A stretch of 11,936 nt of DNA, taken from the NCBI GenBank assembly GCA_020028115.1, contig JAHWYA010000015.1, positions 1 through 11,936 of the forward strand. The letters are read 5' to 3'. This document shows, in pieces, positions 1 through 5,996 of this stretch. The notes below the pieces were generated by a model. The model searched no databases, was not told the origin of the DNA, and saw nothing but the letters and a program-made list of their open reading frames with translations. A program made the position numbers and the translations under genes. This DNA comes from Anaeromyxobacter sp. (GTDB lineage: Bacteria; Myxococcota; Myxococcia; Myxococcales; Anaeromyxobacteraceae). Each line of letters begins with the position of its first letter. The stretch's first letter is position 1.

Positions 1-403
1 GCCGCTTGCGGAGCGTGTCGTGCAGCCACGCGCCGGCGAGGATCCCGGCGAGCGAGATCACCGCGCCGAGCTTCCCTTCCCCGAGCTGGACGAGGACGGC
101 GCCCGGGCAGGCGCCGGCGAGCGCCCAGCCCGCGCCGAACAGCACGGCGCCCGGCACGGTCCCGGCGCGCACGGGCTTGGCGGGCAGGTCGTCGCGCCAC
201 GCGAAGGCGCGGAACCCGGCGAGCGAGAGGGCGACCGCGCCGCCGAAGGCGAGGGCGAGCCGGAGGTTGTCGAGCGTGGCGCCGCCCTGCCCGGCGCCCA
301 CCGAGAGCATCCGGTGGACCTCCCCCCAGTCCGACAGGCCCGCCGCGGAGATGACGACGCCGAGGGCGAGGCCGAACGCAGCCACCGCGAGGTGGGTCCT
401 CAC
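1..403 (-). CDS. YeeE/YedE family half-transporter, DUF6691-like (3' end cut by window edge)
   Basis: Integral membrane protein, probably the second half of a split YeeE/YedE transporter for thiosulfate or a related sulfur compound. The 134 visible residues start at a GTG whose last two bases are shared with the TGA of the upstream yeeE-like gene (GTGA overlap), which implies translational coupling. Hydrophobic segments lie at about residues 5-22, 46-66, 83-100 and 114-127. A conserved-looking stretch at 90-102 reads GAGWALAGACPGA, with Cys99 in the position expected for the family's conserved sulfur-relaying cysteine. The family is usually about 140-150 residues, so only the last few residues should lie beyond the left edge. 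Family membership is by recognition of motif and context. The substrate is inferred from characterised YeeE/TsuA relatives and is not shown by this sequence. Confidence 0.85.
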   Translation of the reverse strand, partial: MRTHLAVAAFGLALGVVISAAGLSDWGEVHRMLSVGAGQGGATLDNLRLALAFGGAVALSLAGFRAFAWRDDLPAKPVRAGTVPGAVLFGAGWALAGACPGAVLVQLGEGKLGAVISLAGILAGAWLHDTLRKR

Positions 404-1053
404 GCGAGCCTCCCGAGCACGATGGAGGTGGCGATCGCCGACGCGAAGAAGACGACGGTCGCGACGAGGCTCCCGGGCATGAGCCGCCCGCAGCCGGTGA
501 GCCCGTGCCCGGCGGAGCAGCCGCCGCAGAGCGAGGTGCCGAAGCCGACGAGGACGCCGCCCGCGGCGAGCGCCGCGAGCGAGCCCGCGCCGGTCCCGAG
601 GTGCGCGGCGAAGGCGCTCCCCATCCCGGCGCCGAACGTGCCGCGGGCGAGCGAGACGAGGAGACCGCCCGCGGCGAGCGAGACGAGGAAGGTCGCGTGG
701 ACGGCGAGGCGCGGCGTCGGCGCGCAGATCCGGATGTGCGGCGCCGCGGGGGCCTCCGGCATCGGGGCGGGCCACTCGGTGGCGGTCGCGGGGGCCGAGG
801 TCGCCGGGCCGTCGGTGCCGGTCGCGGCGAGGGGGCCGAACGCCTCCGCGGTCATCTCGGCCATCGCCGCCTCGAGGGCGGCCTGCTCCGCCTGGAGCAC
901 GGCCGCGCCGCGGTCGAACGCGACCTCCTCGCGGACCCGCGAGAAGCGCGCGAGGACCCCGGCGACGCCGAGCGGCCGGCGCAGGACGATCCAGAAGCCG
1001 ACGGTGAGGCCCGCGAGCGCCGGCGCGACGATCCAGAACGGCCAGAACGTCAT
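400..1053 (-). CDS. YeeE/YedE family transporter subunit with large loop insertion
   Basis: 217-residue membrane protein, first half of the split sulfur transporter. A helix at residues 5-24 ends in a GVAGVL motif (29-34), matching the family GxSGxL element. Helices follow at about 118-136, 155-173 and 195-214. The signature GFGTSLCGGCSAGHG (170-184) carries the family Cys (Cys179, in GCSAGHG) plus extra cysteines at 176 and 188. Between helix 1 and helix 2 lies an unusual roughly 75-residue insertion (about 40-115): a charged, Ala/Glu-rich helical part, then a Pro/Ala/Thr-rich part, then Cys110. The ATG at 1053 is preferred over longer in-frame starts because the upstream residues are out-of-frame reading of the small Cys protein gene, and GGGGAC sits a few bases before it. 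It follows that gene by 2 nt and overlaps the next gene by 4 nt. Thiosulfate uptake is inferred from the family. Confidence 0.88.
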   Translation of the reverse strand: MTFWPFWIVAPALAGLTVGFWIVLRRPLGVAGVLARFSRVREEVAFDRGAAVLQAEQAALEAAMAEMTAEAFGPLAATGTDGPATSAPATATEWPAPMPEAPAAPHIRICAPTPRLAVHATFLVSLAAGGLLVSLARGTFGAGMGSAFAAHLGTGAGSLAALAAGGVLVGFGTSLCGGCSAGHGLTGCGRLMPGSLVATVVFFASAIATSIVLGRLA

Positions 1054-1055
1054 CG

Positions 1056-1265
1056 CTACGTCCCCGTGGGGATCAGGCCGGGGAGGTTCAGCTCCTTCCC
1101 GTTCGGCAGGAGGTTCGGCGGCACGCGGATCCCGGTCTTCGCGAGCCGGTACCGGGCGCAGCTCTCGAACTCGTTCTCGCAGTAGTGCGTCTGCCAGACG
1201 CCGAGGGACGACTTCATCCGGAACAGCGGGAACAGCGGGCAGCCCTGCGTGCTCGGGCACTTCAT
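1056..1265 (-). CDS. small four-cysteine protein of unknown function, first gene of the sulfur-transport unit
   Basis: 69-residue soluble protein with no signal peptide or membrane helix. Cysteines sit at 3, 9, 29 and 36 (C-x5-C-x19-C-x6-C), embedded in MKCPSTQGCPLFPLF and HYCENEFESCARYRLA. A C-terminal part follows with the motif VPPNLLPNG (48-56). The spacing would suit a zinc knuckle or an Fe-S site, but no metal can be assigned from sequence alone. The ATG at 1265 is chosen because AGGAG precedes it with an 8-nt spacing. The gene ends with TAG 2 nt before the yeeE-like ATG, and a sigma70-like promoter lies upstream, so it leads the transporter operon. The look of the sequence recalls a recurrent small family in deltaproteobacteria, but I cannot name it with certainty. 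A role in sulfur handling is inference from position only. Confidence 0.8.
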   Translation of the reverse strand: MKCPSTQGCPLFPLFRMKSSLGVWQTHYCENEFESCARYRLAKTGIRVPPNLLPNGKELNLPGLIPTGT

Positions 1266-1275
1266 GGCGTTCACT

Positions 1276-1297
1276 CCTGGTGCTGGTGAGACCCAGG
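1276..1297 (-). promoter_or_regulatory. imperfect inverted repeat over the predicted transcription start
   Basis: CCTGG and CCAGG arms separated by 12 nt lie between the -10 box and the Shine-Dalgarno of the small Cys gene. With transcription expected to begin near 1293, one arm would be DNA only. This favours a protein-binding site over an RNA hairpin. The arms are short and chance is possible. Confidence 0.25.
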
Positions 1298-1299
1298 CC

Positions 1300-1328
1300 A
1301 TTGTGCGCCAATAGGGGGATGCGTTCAA
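1300..1328 (-). promoter_or_regulatory. sigma70-like promoter of the small Cys protein / YeeE / DUF6691 unit
   Basis: On the minus strand, TTGAAC (1328-1323) and CACAAT (1305-1300) are separated by exactly 17 nt. Each matches four of six consensus positions, which stands out in DNA this GC-rich. Transcription would start near 1293, giving a leader of about 28 nt that contains AGGAG before the ATG at 1265. Confidence 0.55.
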
Positions 1329-1398
1329 CGAAGTGCCCGTACCTTGGGCGCGTGATGCGGCGACGTGACGCGGTTCACGGCAAGTCGCGGCGTCGTGT

Positions 1399-1429
1399 CG
1401 CGCCCGGTTGCGTGCGACCGGAGGGCGCG
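1399..1429 (-). terminator. strong hairpin just downstream of the Clp ATPase gene
   Basis: Reading on the minus strand, CGCGCCC plus GGT pairs with ACC plus GGGCGCG (10 bp with a 3-nt bulge) around an 8-nt loop. It begins 8 nt past the TGA of the clp gene. There is no T-run after it, so it may be a weak or Rho-assisted terminator or a 3'-end stabiliser rather than a classic intrinsic terminator. Confidence 0.4.
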
Positions 1430-1437
1430 CCGCGGTC

Positions 1438-3936
1438 TCAGGCCGAGCGGCGCAGCACGAGGGCGCCGCCATCGACGTCCACCCGCACCTCGTCGCCGGG
1501 GCCGAACTCGCCCGCGAGGATCCGCTCCGCGAGCGGCGCCTCTACGAGCCGCTGGACCGCGCCGCGCATCGGCCGCGCGCCGAGGGCGGGATCCCAGCCG
1601 CCGTGGTCGAGGAGGTGGAGGACCGCCTCGTCGGAGGCGGAGAAGCGGATCTTCCTCTCCGCCTCGAGCCGGCGCGACGAGTCGGCGAGGAGGAGCCGCG
1701 CGACCCGCGCGACGTCCTCGCGCGAGAGCGCCCCGAACACCACCCGCTCGTCGAGCCGGTTCCAGAGCTCCGGCGGGACGGCGCCCCGCGCCGCGTCGAG
1801 GACCCGCTCGCCCCGGGGCGCGGCCCGCTCCTGGGCCCCGAACCCCATCGCGCCCGAGAAGGCGCGGGTGGCCTCGGCGGCCCCGAGGTTCGAGGTCAGG
1901 ATCACGACCGTGTTCGAGAAGTCGACCTGGCGCCCGCGCCCGTCGGTGAGCCGCCCCTCCTCGAGGACCTGGAGCAGCAGCATCTGCACGTCGCGGTGCG
2001 CCTTCTCGATCTCGTCGAGGACGACGACCGAGGCCGGCCGCCGCCGCACCGGATCGGTGAGCTGCCCGCCCTCGCCGTAGCCGACGTACCCGGGGGCGGC
2101 GCCGACGAGGCGCGCGACGCCGGTCTGCTCCGAGCACTCGGTCATGTCGAGCTGCACGAGCGCGTCGCGGGAGCCGTAGAGCGCGTCGGCGAGCGCGCGG
2201 GCGAGCTCGGTCTTGCCGACGCCCGTCGGGCCGAGGAAGAGGAACGAGCCCATCGGCCGGCGAGACGCGAACCCGGCGAAGTTCCGCATGAGGACCTTCG
2301 CCACGCGGGCGACCGCGTCGCCGTGGCCGACGACGCGCGTCGCGAGGGCCGCCTCGAGCCCGAGGATCCGCTCCCGGTCGGACGCGAGGAGGCGCGACTC
2401 CGGGATGCCGGCCATCTTCGCGACCACCCGCGCGACGTCCGCCTCGCCGACCTCCGCCGCGCCGCCGCGGCGGGCGCGCGAGCCCGCGAGGTCGAGGACC
2501 GCGACCGCCTTGTCGGGGAGGAAGCGGTCGGTGACGTAGCGGGCGGAGAGCGACGCGGCCGCCTCGAGCGCGGCGGGGGCGTAGCGGACGCCGTGGTGCT
2601 TCTCGTACCGCGGCGCGAGCCCGCCGAGGATCGTGACCGTGTCCGGGACCGACGGCTCGCGGACGAGGACCGGGGTGAAGCGCCGCTCGAGGGCCGGGTC
2701 CTTCTCGATGTGCTGCCGGAACTCGTCGTGCGTCGTCGCGCCGATGCAGGGGAACTCGCCGCGGCCGAGGGCCGCCTTGAGCTCGTTCGCGGCGTCCTGC
2801 GGGCCGTCGCCGGTCGAGCCGGCGCCCATGATCGTGTGGATCTCGTCGATGAAGACGACGACGCGGCCCCCCGCCCGGCGGACCTCGTCCTTGATGCCGA
2901 GGAGCTTCTCGGAGAAGGCGCCGCGGAGCTGCGTCCCCGCGACGACGCTCGCCATGTCGAGCTCCACGAGGACGCGATCGCGCGCGGGCCCGTCGAGGAG
3001 CTTCTGGGCGATCCCCTCCACGATGGCGGTCTTGCCGACGCCGGGCTCGCCGACGAGGAGCGGGTTGTTCGTGCGCCGCTTGCCGAGGACGTCGATCGCC
3101 TCCTCGACCTCGCGCTCGCGCCCGACGAGCGGGTCGAGCTTCCCGGCGGCGGCGAGCTCGGTGAGGTTCCGGCCGAGCTGCGAGAGCCAGGGGAAGTCCT
3201 TCGGATCGAGCGCGTGCGGCGAGCGGACGGTGCGGGGCGAGCGGGCCGCGGTGCGCGCGGCCGGGGTCGGGGTCGGGTTCGGGGTCGAGGTCGGGGTCGC
3301 GTTCGAGGTCGGGGTCGGGGTCACGATCGCGGAGTCGCCCTCGATCCCCGCGGCCGCCTCGAGCTCCTCCATCGCGCGCTCGAGCTGCGCGTCGAGGGCG
3401 CGGAGCGACTGGGCGGCCGCCTGGGCGTCCTCGACGGAGGCGGGCGGGCCGGACGCCGGCCGGCGTGCGGAGGGCGCCTCGCGCGCGGCGGGAGTGACCT
3501 TCACCGGCTGCAGCTCCTTCAGCCGCCGCGGCATGCGGGCGGTGAAGTACGAGAGCGCGACGTTCCGCAGGGTCGGGAGCTGGAGGCCGCAGGAGGAGAG
3601 GAGCTGGTGCGCGAGGCTCGCGCGCACGCGGCTCATCGCGATGAGGAGGTGCAGGCAGTCCACCTCGTGCGCGCCCGTCGACTCCGCCACCTCGTGCGCG
3701 CGCTCCCGCAGCTCGCGCACGACGCCCTCCGGCTCCTTCGGCTTCTCGGTCATCGCGCCGAGGATCCGATCCTCGTCGACGCCCCGCTCCTTCAGGAGGA
3801 TCTCGGCGCGGTTCGGAACGGTGAAGAACGCGAGGAGCTGATGGGCGCTCGTGAGCTTCTGGCTGACGCTCGTCGCGATGTCCGCGGCCTCCGCGAGGAC
3901 CTGCGCGAGCTCCATCGACTCGATGACGTGTGGCAT
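1438..3936 (-). CDS. ClpA/ClpC-type AAA+ protease ATPase subunit
   Basis: 832-residue class I Hsp100 unfoldase that should feed substrates to ClpP. A double Clp_N domain covers about 8-130. A long linker (131-245) holds a helical stretch (166-196) and a Thr/Pro repeat (205-227). NBD1 has Walker A GEPGVGKT (296-303), Walker B VVVFIDE (359-365) and Arg finger residues near 418-419. NBD2 has Walker A GPTGVGKT (569-576), Walker B VVVLDE (637-642), pore loop GYVGY (616-620), NRLD (726-729) and sensor-2 GARP (786-789). An MGF tripeptide at 697-699 sits where ClpA/ClpC carry the ClpP-docking I/L-G-F/L loop, so a protease partner is likely and a pure disaggregase (ClpB) is unlikely. There is no ClpB-type middle domain. 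Odd: the NBD1 pore loop reads AGTQLRG, with Leu337 where Tyr is usual. The ATG at 3936 lacks a Shine-Dalgarno; Met8 is an alternative start. No clpS or clpP lies beside it. Confidence 0.93.
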   Translation of the reverse strand: MPHVIESMELAQVLAEAADIATSVSQKLTSAHQLLAFFTVPNRAEILLKERGVDEDRILGAMTEKPKEPEGVVRELRERAHEVAESTGAHEVDCLHLLIAMSRVRASLAHQLLSSCGLQLPTLRNVALSYFTARMPRRLKELQPVKVTPAAREAPSARRPASGPPASVEDAQAAAQSLRALDAQLERAMEELEAAAGIEGDSAIVTPTPTSNATPTSTPNPTPTPAARTAARSPRTVRSPHALDPKDFPWLSQLGRNLTELAAAGKLDPLVGREREVEEAIDVLGKRRTNNPLLVGEPGVGKTAIVEGIAQKLLDGPARDRVLVELDMASVVAGTQLRGAFSEKLLGIKDEVRRAGGRVVVFIDEIHTIMGAGSTGDGPQDAANELKAALGRGEFPCIGATTHDEFRQHIEKDPALERRFTPVLVREPSVPDTVTILGGLAPRYEKHHGVRYAPAALEAAASLSARYVTDRFLPDKAVAVLDLAGSRARRGGAAEVGEADVARVVAKMAGIPESRLLASDRERILGLEAALATRVVGHGDAVARVAKVLMRNFAGFASRRPMGSFLFLGPTGVGKTELARALADALYGSRDALVQLDMTECSEQTGVARLVGAAPGYVGYGEGGQLTDPVRRRPASVVVLDEIEKAHRDVQMLLLQVLEEGRLTDGRGRQVDFSNTVVILTSNLGAAEATRAFSGAMGFGAQERAAPRGERVLDAARGAVPPELWNRLDERVVFGALSREDVARVARLLLADSSRRLEAERKIRFSASDEAVLHLLDHGGWDPALGARPMRGAVQRLVEAPLAERILAGEFGPGDEVRVDVDGGALVLRRSA
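3263..3322 (-). repeat. degenerate GGGGTC hexamer array inside the clp linker
   Basis: Ten in-register hexamers on the plus strand (GGGGTC six times, GAGGTC twice, GGGTTC and GCGTTC once each). Read on the minus strand they encode the alternating Thr-Pro/Ser/Ala/Asn linker at about residues 205-226. The length being a multiple of three keeps the frame open if units are gained or lost. Confidence 0.85.
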
Positions 3937-3945
3937 GTTCCGGCG

Positions 3946-3974
3946 ACGATCCGATATCGGAGGTAACCGGTCAA
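3946..3974 (-). promoter_or_regulatory. possible promoter of the clp ATPase gene
   Basis: On the minus strand TTGACC (3974-3969) follows an A/T-rich stretch, and GATCGT (3951-3946) lies 17 nt downstream. The -35 is good and the -10 is poor. If used, transcription would begin within a few bases of the ATG at 3936. Confidence 0.3.
3950..3961. promoter_or_regulatory. 12-bp perfect palindrome in the divergent clp / patatin-like intergenic region
   Basis: TCCGATATCGGA is a perfect palindrome in the 120-bp gap between two divergent genes. It lies between the proposed -35 and -10 of the clp gene and overlaps the -10 edge, a typical operator position. No regulator can be named and it is not a CIRCE element. 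Confidence 0.4.
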
Positions 3975-4042
3975 TTTTTCGAACGATCTTGGCCCATTCA
4001 CCCGGGCGGAGCCGAAGGACGACTCCGGACCTCCCCCGCGGT

Positions 4043-4048
4043 TACACT
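4043..4048 (+). promoter_or_regulatory. -10-like hexamer immediately upstream of the patatin-like gene
   Basis: TACACT ends 8 nt before the ATG at 4057. No convincing -35 is seen and there is no Shine-Dalgarno, so transcription from here would give an essentially leaderless mRNA. Confidence 0.35.
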
Positions 4049-4056
4049 CCCCGCCC

Positions 4057-4980
4057 ATGCGCCGCGCAGCCGCCCTCGCCCCCCTCCTCGTCCTCGCCGC
4101 CTGCAAGACGGCGGCGCCCATGCCCGCCGCTCCACCCGCCGCGCCGTCGATCGCGGGCGTCCCCGAGCCGAGGATCGCCCTCGTCCTCTCCGGCGGCGCC
4201 GCCCGCGGGTTCGCCCACGTCGGCGTCATCCGGGTGCTCGAGCAGGAGCGGATCCCGGTGGACCTCGTCGTAGGGACGAGCGTCGGGAGCCTCATCGGCG
4301 CGCTCTACGCGGGGCACCGGAACGCCTTCGAGCTCGAGTGGGCGGCCTTCGAGCTGAAGCAGGAGGACCTCTTCGACTTCGGCATCCTGAACCCCGTGCT
4401 CGGGATGGGGCTCGCCAAGGGGGAGCGGCTCGAGGCCTTCGTGAAGGGGAAGGTGAAGCAGCACAACATCGAGGACCTGCCGCTCCGCTTCGCCGCGGTC
4501 GCGACGGACCTGAACTGGGGGACGCGGGTCGTCCTCGAGAAGGGCTCGGTCGCGCGGGCGGTGCGCGCGTCGTCGGCGATCCCGGGCGTGTTCGAGCCCG
4601 TATCGCACGACGGCAAGCTCCTCGTGGACGGCGGCGTCGTCGACAACATCCCCATCGACGTGGCGCGCGCGAAGGGCGCGGACCTCGTCGTCGCCGTCGA
4701 CATCAGCGAGGACGTCGGGAACGTGAACATCAAGAACATCGTCGACGTGCTGCTGCAGTCGACGAACATCATGTTCGCGGTGAACGTCGCGCACCGCCGC
4801 GCCGGCGCGGACGTGCTGGTCGCGCCGAAGGTGGGCGGGATCGGCATGCTCGACTTCACGCAGCGCAAGCAGGCGATGGACGCCGGGATCGTCGCCGCGC
4901 GCGAGGCGATTCCGAAGCTCCGGGCCGCGATCGACGCGTGGAAGGCGAAGAAGGTGGCGGAGGGCGTGCCGAGGGGGTGA
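4057..4980 (+). CDS. patatin-like phospholipase lipoprotein (RssA-like)
   Basis: 307-residue predicted lipoprotein of the patatin-like serine acyl-hydrolase family. A signal peptide ends in the lipobox LAAC with Cys16 as the lipidation site. Lys at +2 does not suggest inner-membrane retention, so the outer membrane is plausible. After a Pro/Ala-rich tether (18-37) comes the patatin fold: oxyanion-hole SGGAARG (45-51), nucleophile motif GTSVG with Ser75 (73-77), and the DGG motif with Asp191 (191-193). Together these make a complete Ser-Asp dyad. The likely reaction is hydrolysis of phospholipid acyl esters; the substrate is not determined. It is divergent from the clp gene and followed by a hairpin. 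The ATG at 4057 is set by the signal peptide, although no Shine-Dalgarno is visible. The length fits the RssA/YchK type plus a lipoprotein leader, and nothing looks truncated. Confidence 0.92.
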   Translation: MRRAAALAPLLVLAACKTAAPMPAAPPAAPSIAGVPEPRIALVLSGGAARGFAHVGVIRVLEQERIPVDLVVGTSVGSLIGALYAGHRNAFELEWAAFELKQEDLFDFGILNPVLGMGLAKGERLEAFVKGKVKQHNIEDLPLRFAAVATDLNWGTRVVLEKGSVARAVRASSAIPGVFEPVSHDGKLLVDGGVVDNIPIDVARAKGADLVVAVDISEDVGNVNIKNIVDVLLQSTNIMFAVNVAHRRAGADVLVAPKVGGIGMLDFTQRKQAMDAGIVAAREAIPKLRAAIDAWKAKKVAEGVPRG

Positions 4981-4982
4981 CG

Positions 4983-5003
4983 GCGGGCGGCCTCGCCGCC
5001 CGC
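4983..5003 (+). terminator. hairpin downstream of the patatin-like gene
   Basis: A perfect 9-bp G/C stem (GCGGGCGGC with GCCGCCCGC) around a 3-nt CTC loop, starting 2 nt after the TGA at 4980. No T-run follows. It lies in the 68-bp gap before the exonuclease gene, so it is a possible Rho-independent-like stop or an mRNA 3'-end stabiliser. Confidence 0.4.
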
Positions 5004-5011
5004 AATGGGGG

Positions 5012-5040
5012 CTGAACGGGTCGCGGCGTGGGCTTATGTA
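5012..5040 (+). promoter_or_regulatory. possible promoter of the exonuclease gene
   Basis: CTGAAC (5012-5017) and TATGTA (5035-5040) are 17 nt apart, each a partial consensus match. The -10-like box ends 8 nt before the ATG at 5049, predicting a leaderless or near-leaderless transcript. No Shine-Dalgarno is present. Confidence 0.35.
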
Positions 5041-5048
5041 GCTATGCG

Positions 5049-5996
5049 ATGCGCGTCCACCTCGTCGACGGCACGTTCGAGCTCTTCCGCGCCCACTTCT
5101 CGCCGCGGACGACGAGCCACCGCGCGGCCGCGGGGTGGGAGGCGAAGGCGACGGTCGGCCTCGCGATGCAGCTCCTCTCGCTGCTCCACGACGAGCAGGA
5201 GGCGGTGACGCACGTCGCGGTCGCCTTCGACAACCCGATCCGCTCGTTCCGGAACGACCTCTTCGCCGGCTACAAGAGCGACGAGGGCGTTCCGCCCGAG
5301 CTGCGCTCGCAATTCGACGCGGCCGAGGAGGCGGTGCGCGCGCTCGGCGTCACCGTCTGGTCGATGCGGGACCACGAGGCGGACGACGCGCTCGCGACGG
5401 CGGCGCTGCGGTTCCGGGACTCCGTCGAGCAGGTCCGCATCGTCACGCCGGACAAGGACCTCGGCCAGTGCCTCGTCGGCCGGCGCGTGGTGATGGTGGA
5501 CCGGGTCCGCCGCAAGGAGCTCGACGAGGAGGGGCTCTGGGCCCGCCGCGGCATCCGGCCGGAGAGCGTCCCCGACTGGCTCGCGCTCGTCGGCGACGAC
5601 GCGGACGGCATCCCCGGGCTCCCCGGCTTCGGCGAGCGCACCGCCGCGCGGCTCCTCGCGGTGCACCGTCACCTCGAGCACATCCCGGTCCGGGCCGCGG
5701 AGTGGCCGGTCCCGATCCGCGGCGCCTCCCAGCTCTCCGCGATCCTCGAGGCGGAGCGCGGCGCGGTCATGACGTACCGGCGGCTCGCGACGCTCGTGAC
5801 GGACGCGCCGCTCGCCGAGTCGCTCGAGGACCTGCGCTGGCGCGGGATCCCGCGCGCCCGCTTCGAGCGCTGGTGCGCAGAGGTGGACGCGCGGGCGTTC
5901 CTCGCGACCCTCGACGGGCGGCCGACGCGGTGGGAGGACGGAGCCGCGTCGACCGCCCGGGAGGGCGCGAACGCCACGGGGCTCAGCGCGCGGTGA
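5049..5996 (+). CDS. stand-alone 5'-3' exonuclease (PolI N-terminal / flap nuclease type)
   Basis: 315-residue structure-specific 5' nuclease resembling the whole 5'-3' exonuclease domain of DNA polymerase I, without polymerase. The N-terminal half has acidic metal ligands Asp7 (LVDG), Asp61 (AFD), Glu110 with Asp112/Asp113 (HEADDAL), Asp135 and Asp137 (TPDKDLG). The arch basic segment GYKSDEGVPPELR is at 74-86. The H3TH DNA-binding motif with GDDADGIPG (182-190) and GFGERTAARLL (193-203) follows. The C-terminal part, including RRLATLVTDAPL (244-255), matches the end of the PolI exonuclease domain. It would remove flaps or RNA primers. The ATG at 5049 is chosen because the protein fold begins there; an in-frame GTG at 5028 adds seven unconserved residues. 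It converges with the hydrolase gene, sharing 14 bp at the 3' ends. No neighbouring repair gene is visible. Confidence 0.92.
   Translation: MRVHLVDGTFELFRAHFSPRTTSHRAAAGWEAKATVGLAMQLLSLLHDEQEAVTHVAVAFDNPIRSFRNDLFAGYKSDEGVPPELRSQFDAAEEAVRALGVTVWSMRDHEADDALATAALRFRDSVEQVRIVTPDKDLGQCLVGRRVVMVDRVRRKELDEEGLWARRGIRPESVPDWLALVGDDADGIPGLPGFGERTAARLLAVHRHLEHIPVRAAEWPVPIRGASQLSAILEAERGAVMTYRRLATLVTDAPLAESLEDLRWRGIPRARFERWCAEVDARAFLATLDGRPTRWEDGAASTAREGANATGLSAR

Noticed and set aside
1276..1297. RNA switch formed by alternative hairpins that hide the Shine-Dalgarno of the small Cys gene
   Set aside because: The predicted transcript starts near 1293, so the 5' arm would not be transcribed. Kept only as a possible DNA operator.
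1054..1311. N-terminal extension of the YeeE protein starting at 1311
   Set aside because: The added 86 residues are the small Cys gene read out of frame. The ATG at 1053 gives the proper first helix.
20..2080. Long open frame on the plus strand
   Set aside because: It is antisense to the sulfur unit and the clp gene, with Arg/Ala/Pro-rich low-complexity translation typical of shadow frames in very GC-rich DNA.
1408..3966. 852-codon open frame on the plus strand
   Set aside because: Mirror of the clp gene. The minus-strand protein has full AAA+ motifs while this one has only Arg/Glu/Ala-rich sequence.
5028..5048. GTG start at 5028 for the exonuclease
   Set aside because: It adds seven residues before the conserved MRVHLVDG start and falls within the proposed -10 region.
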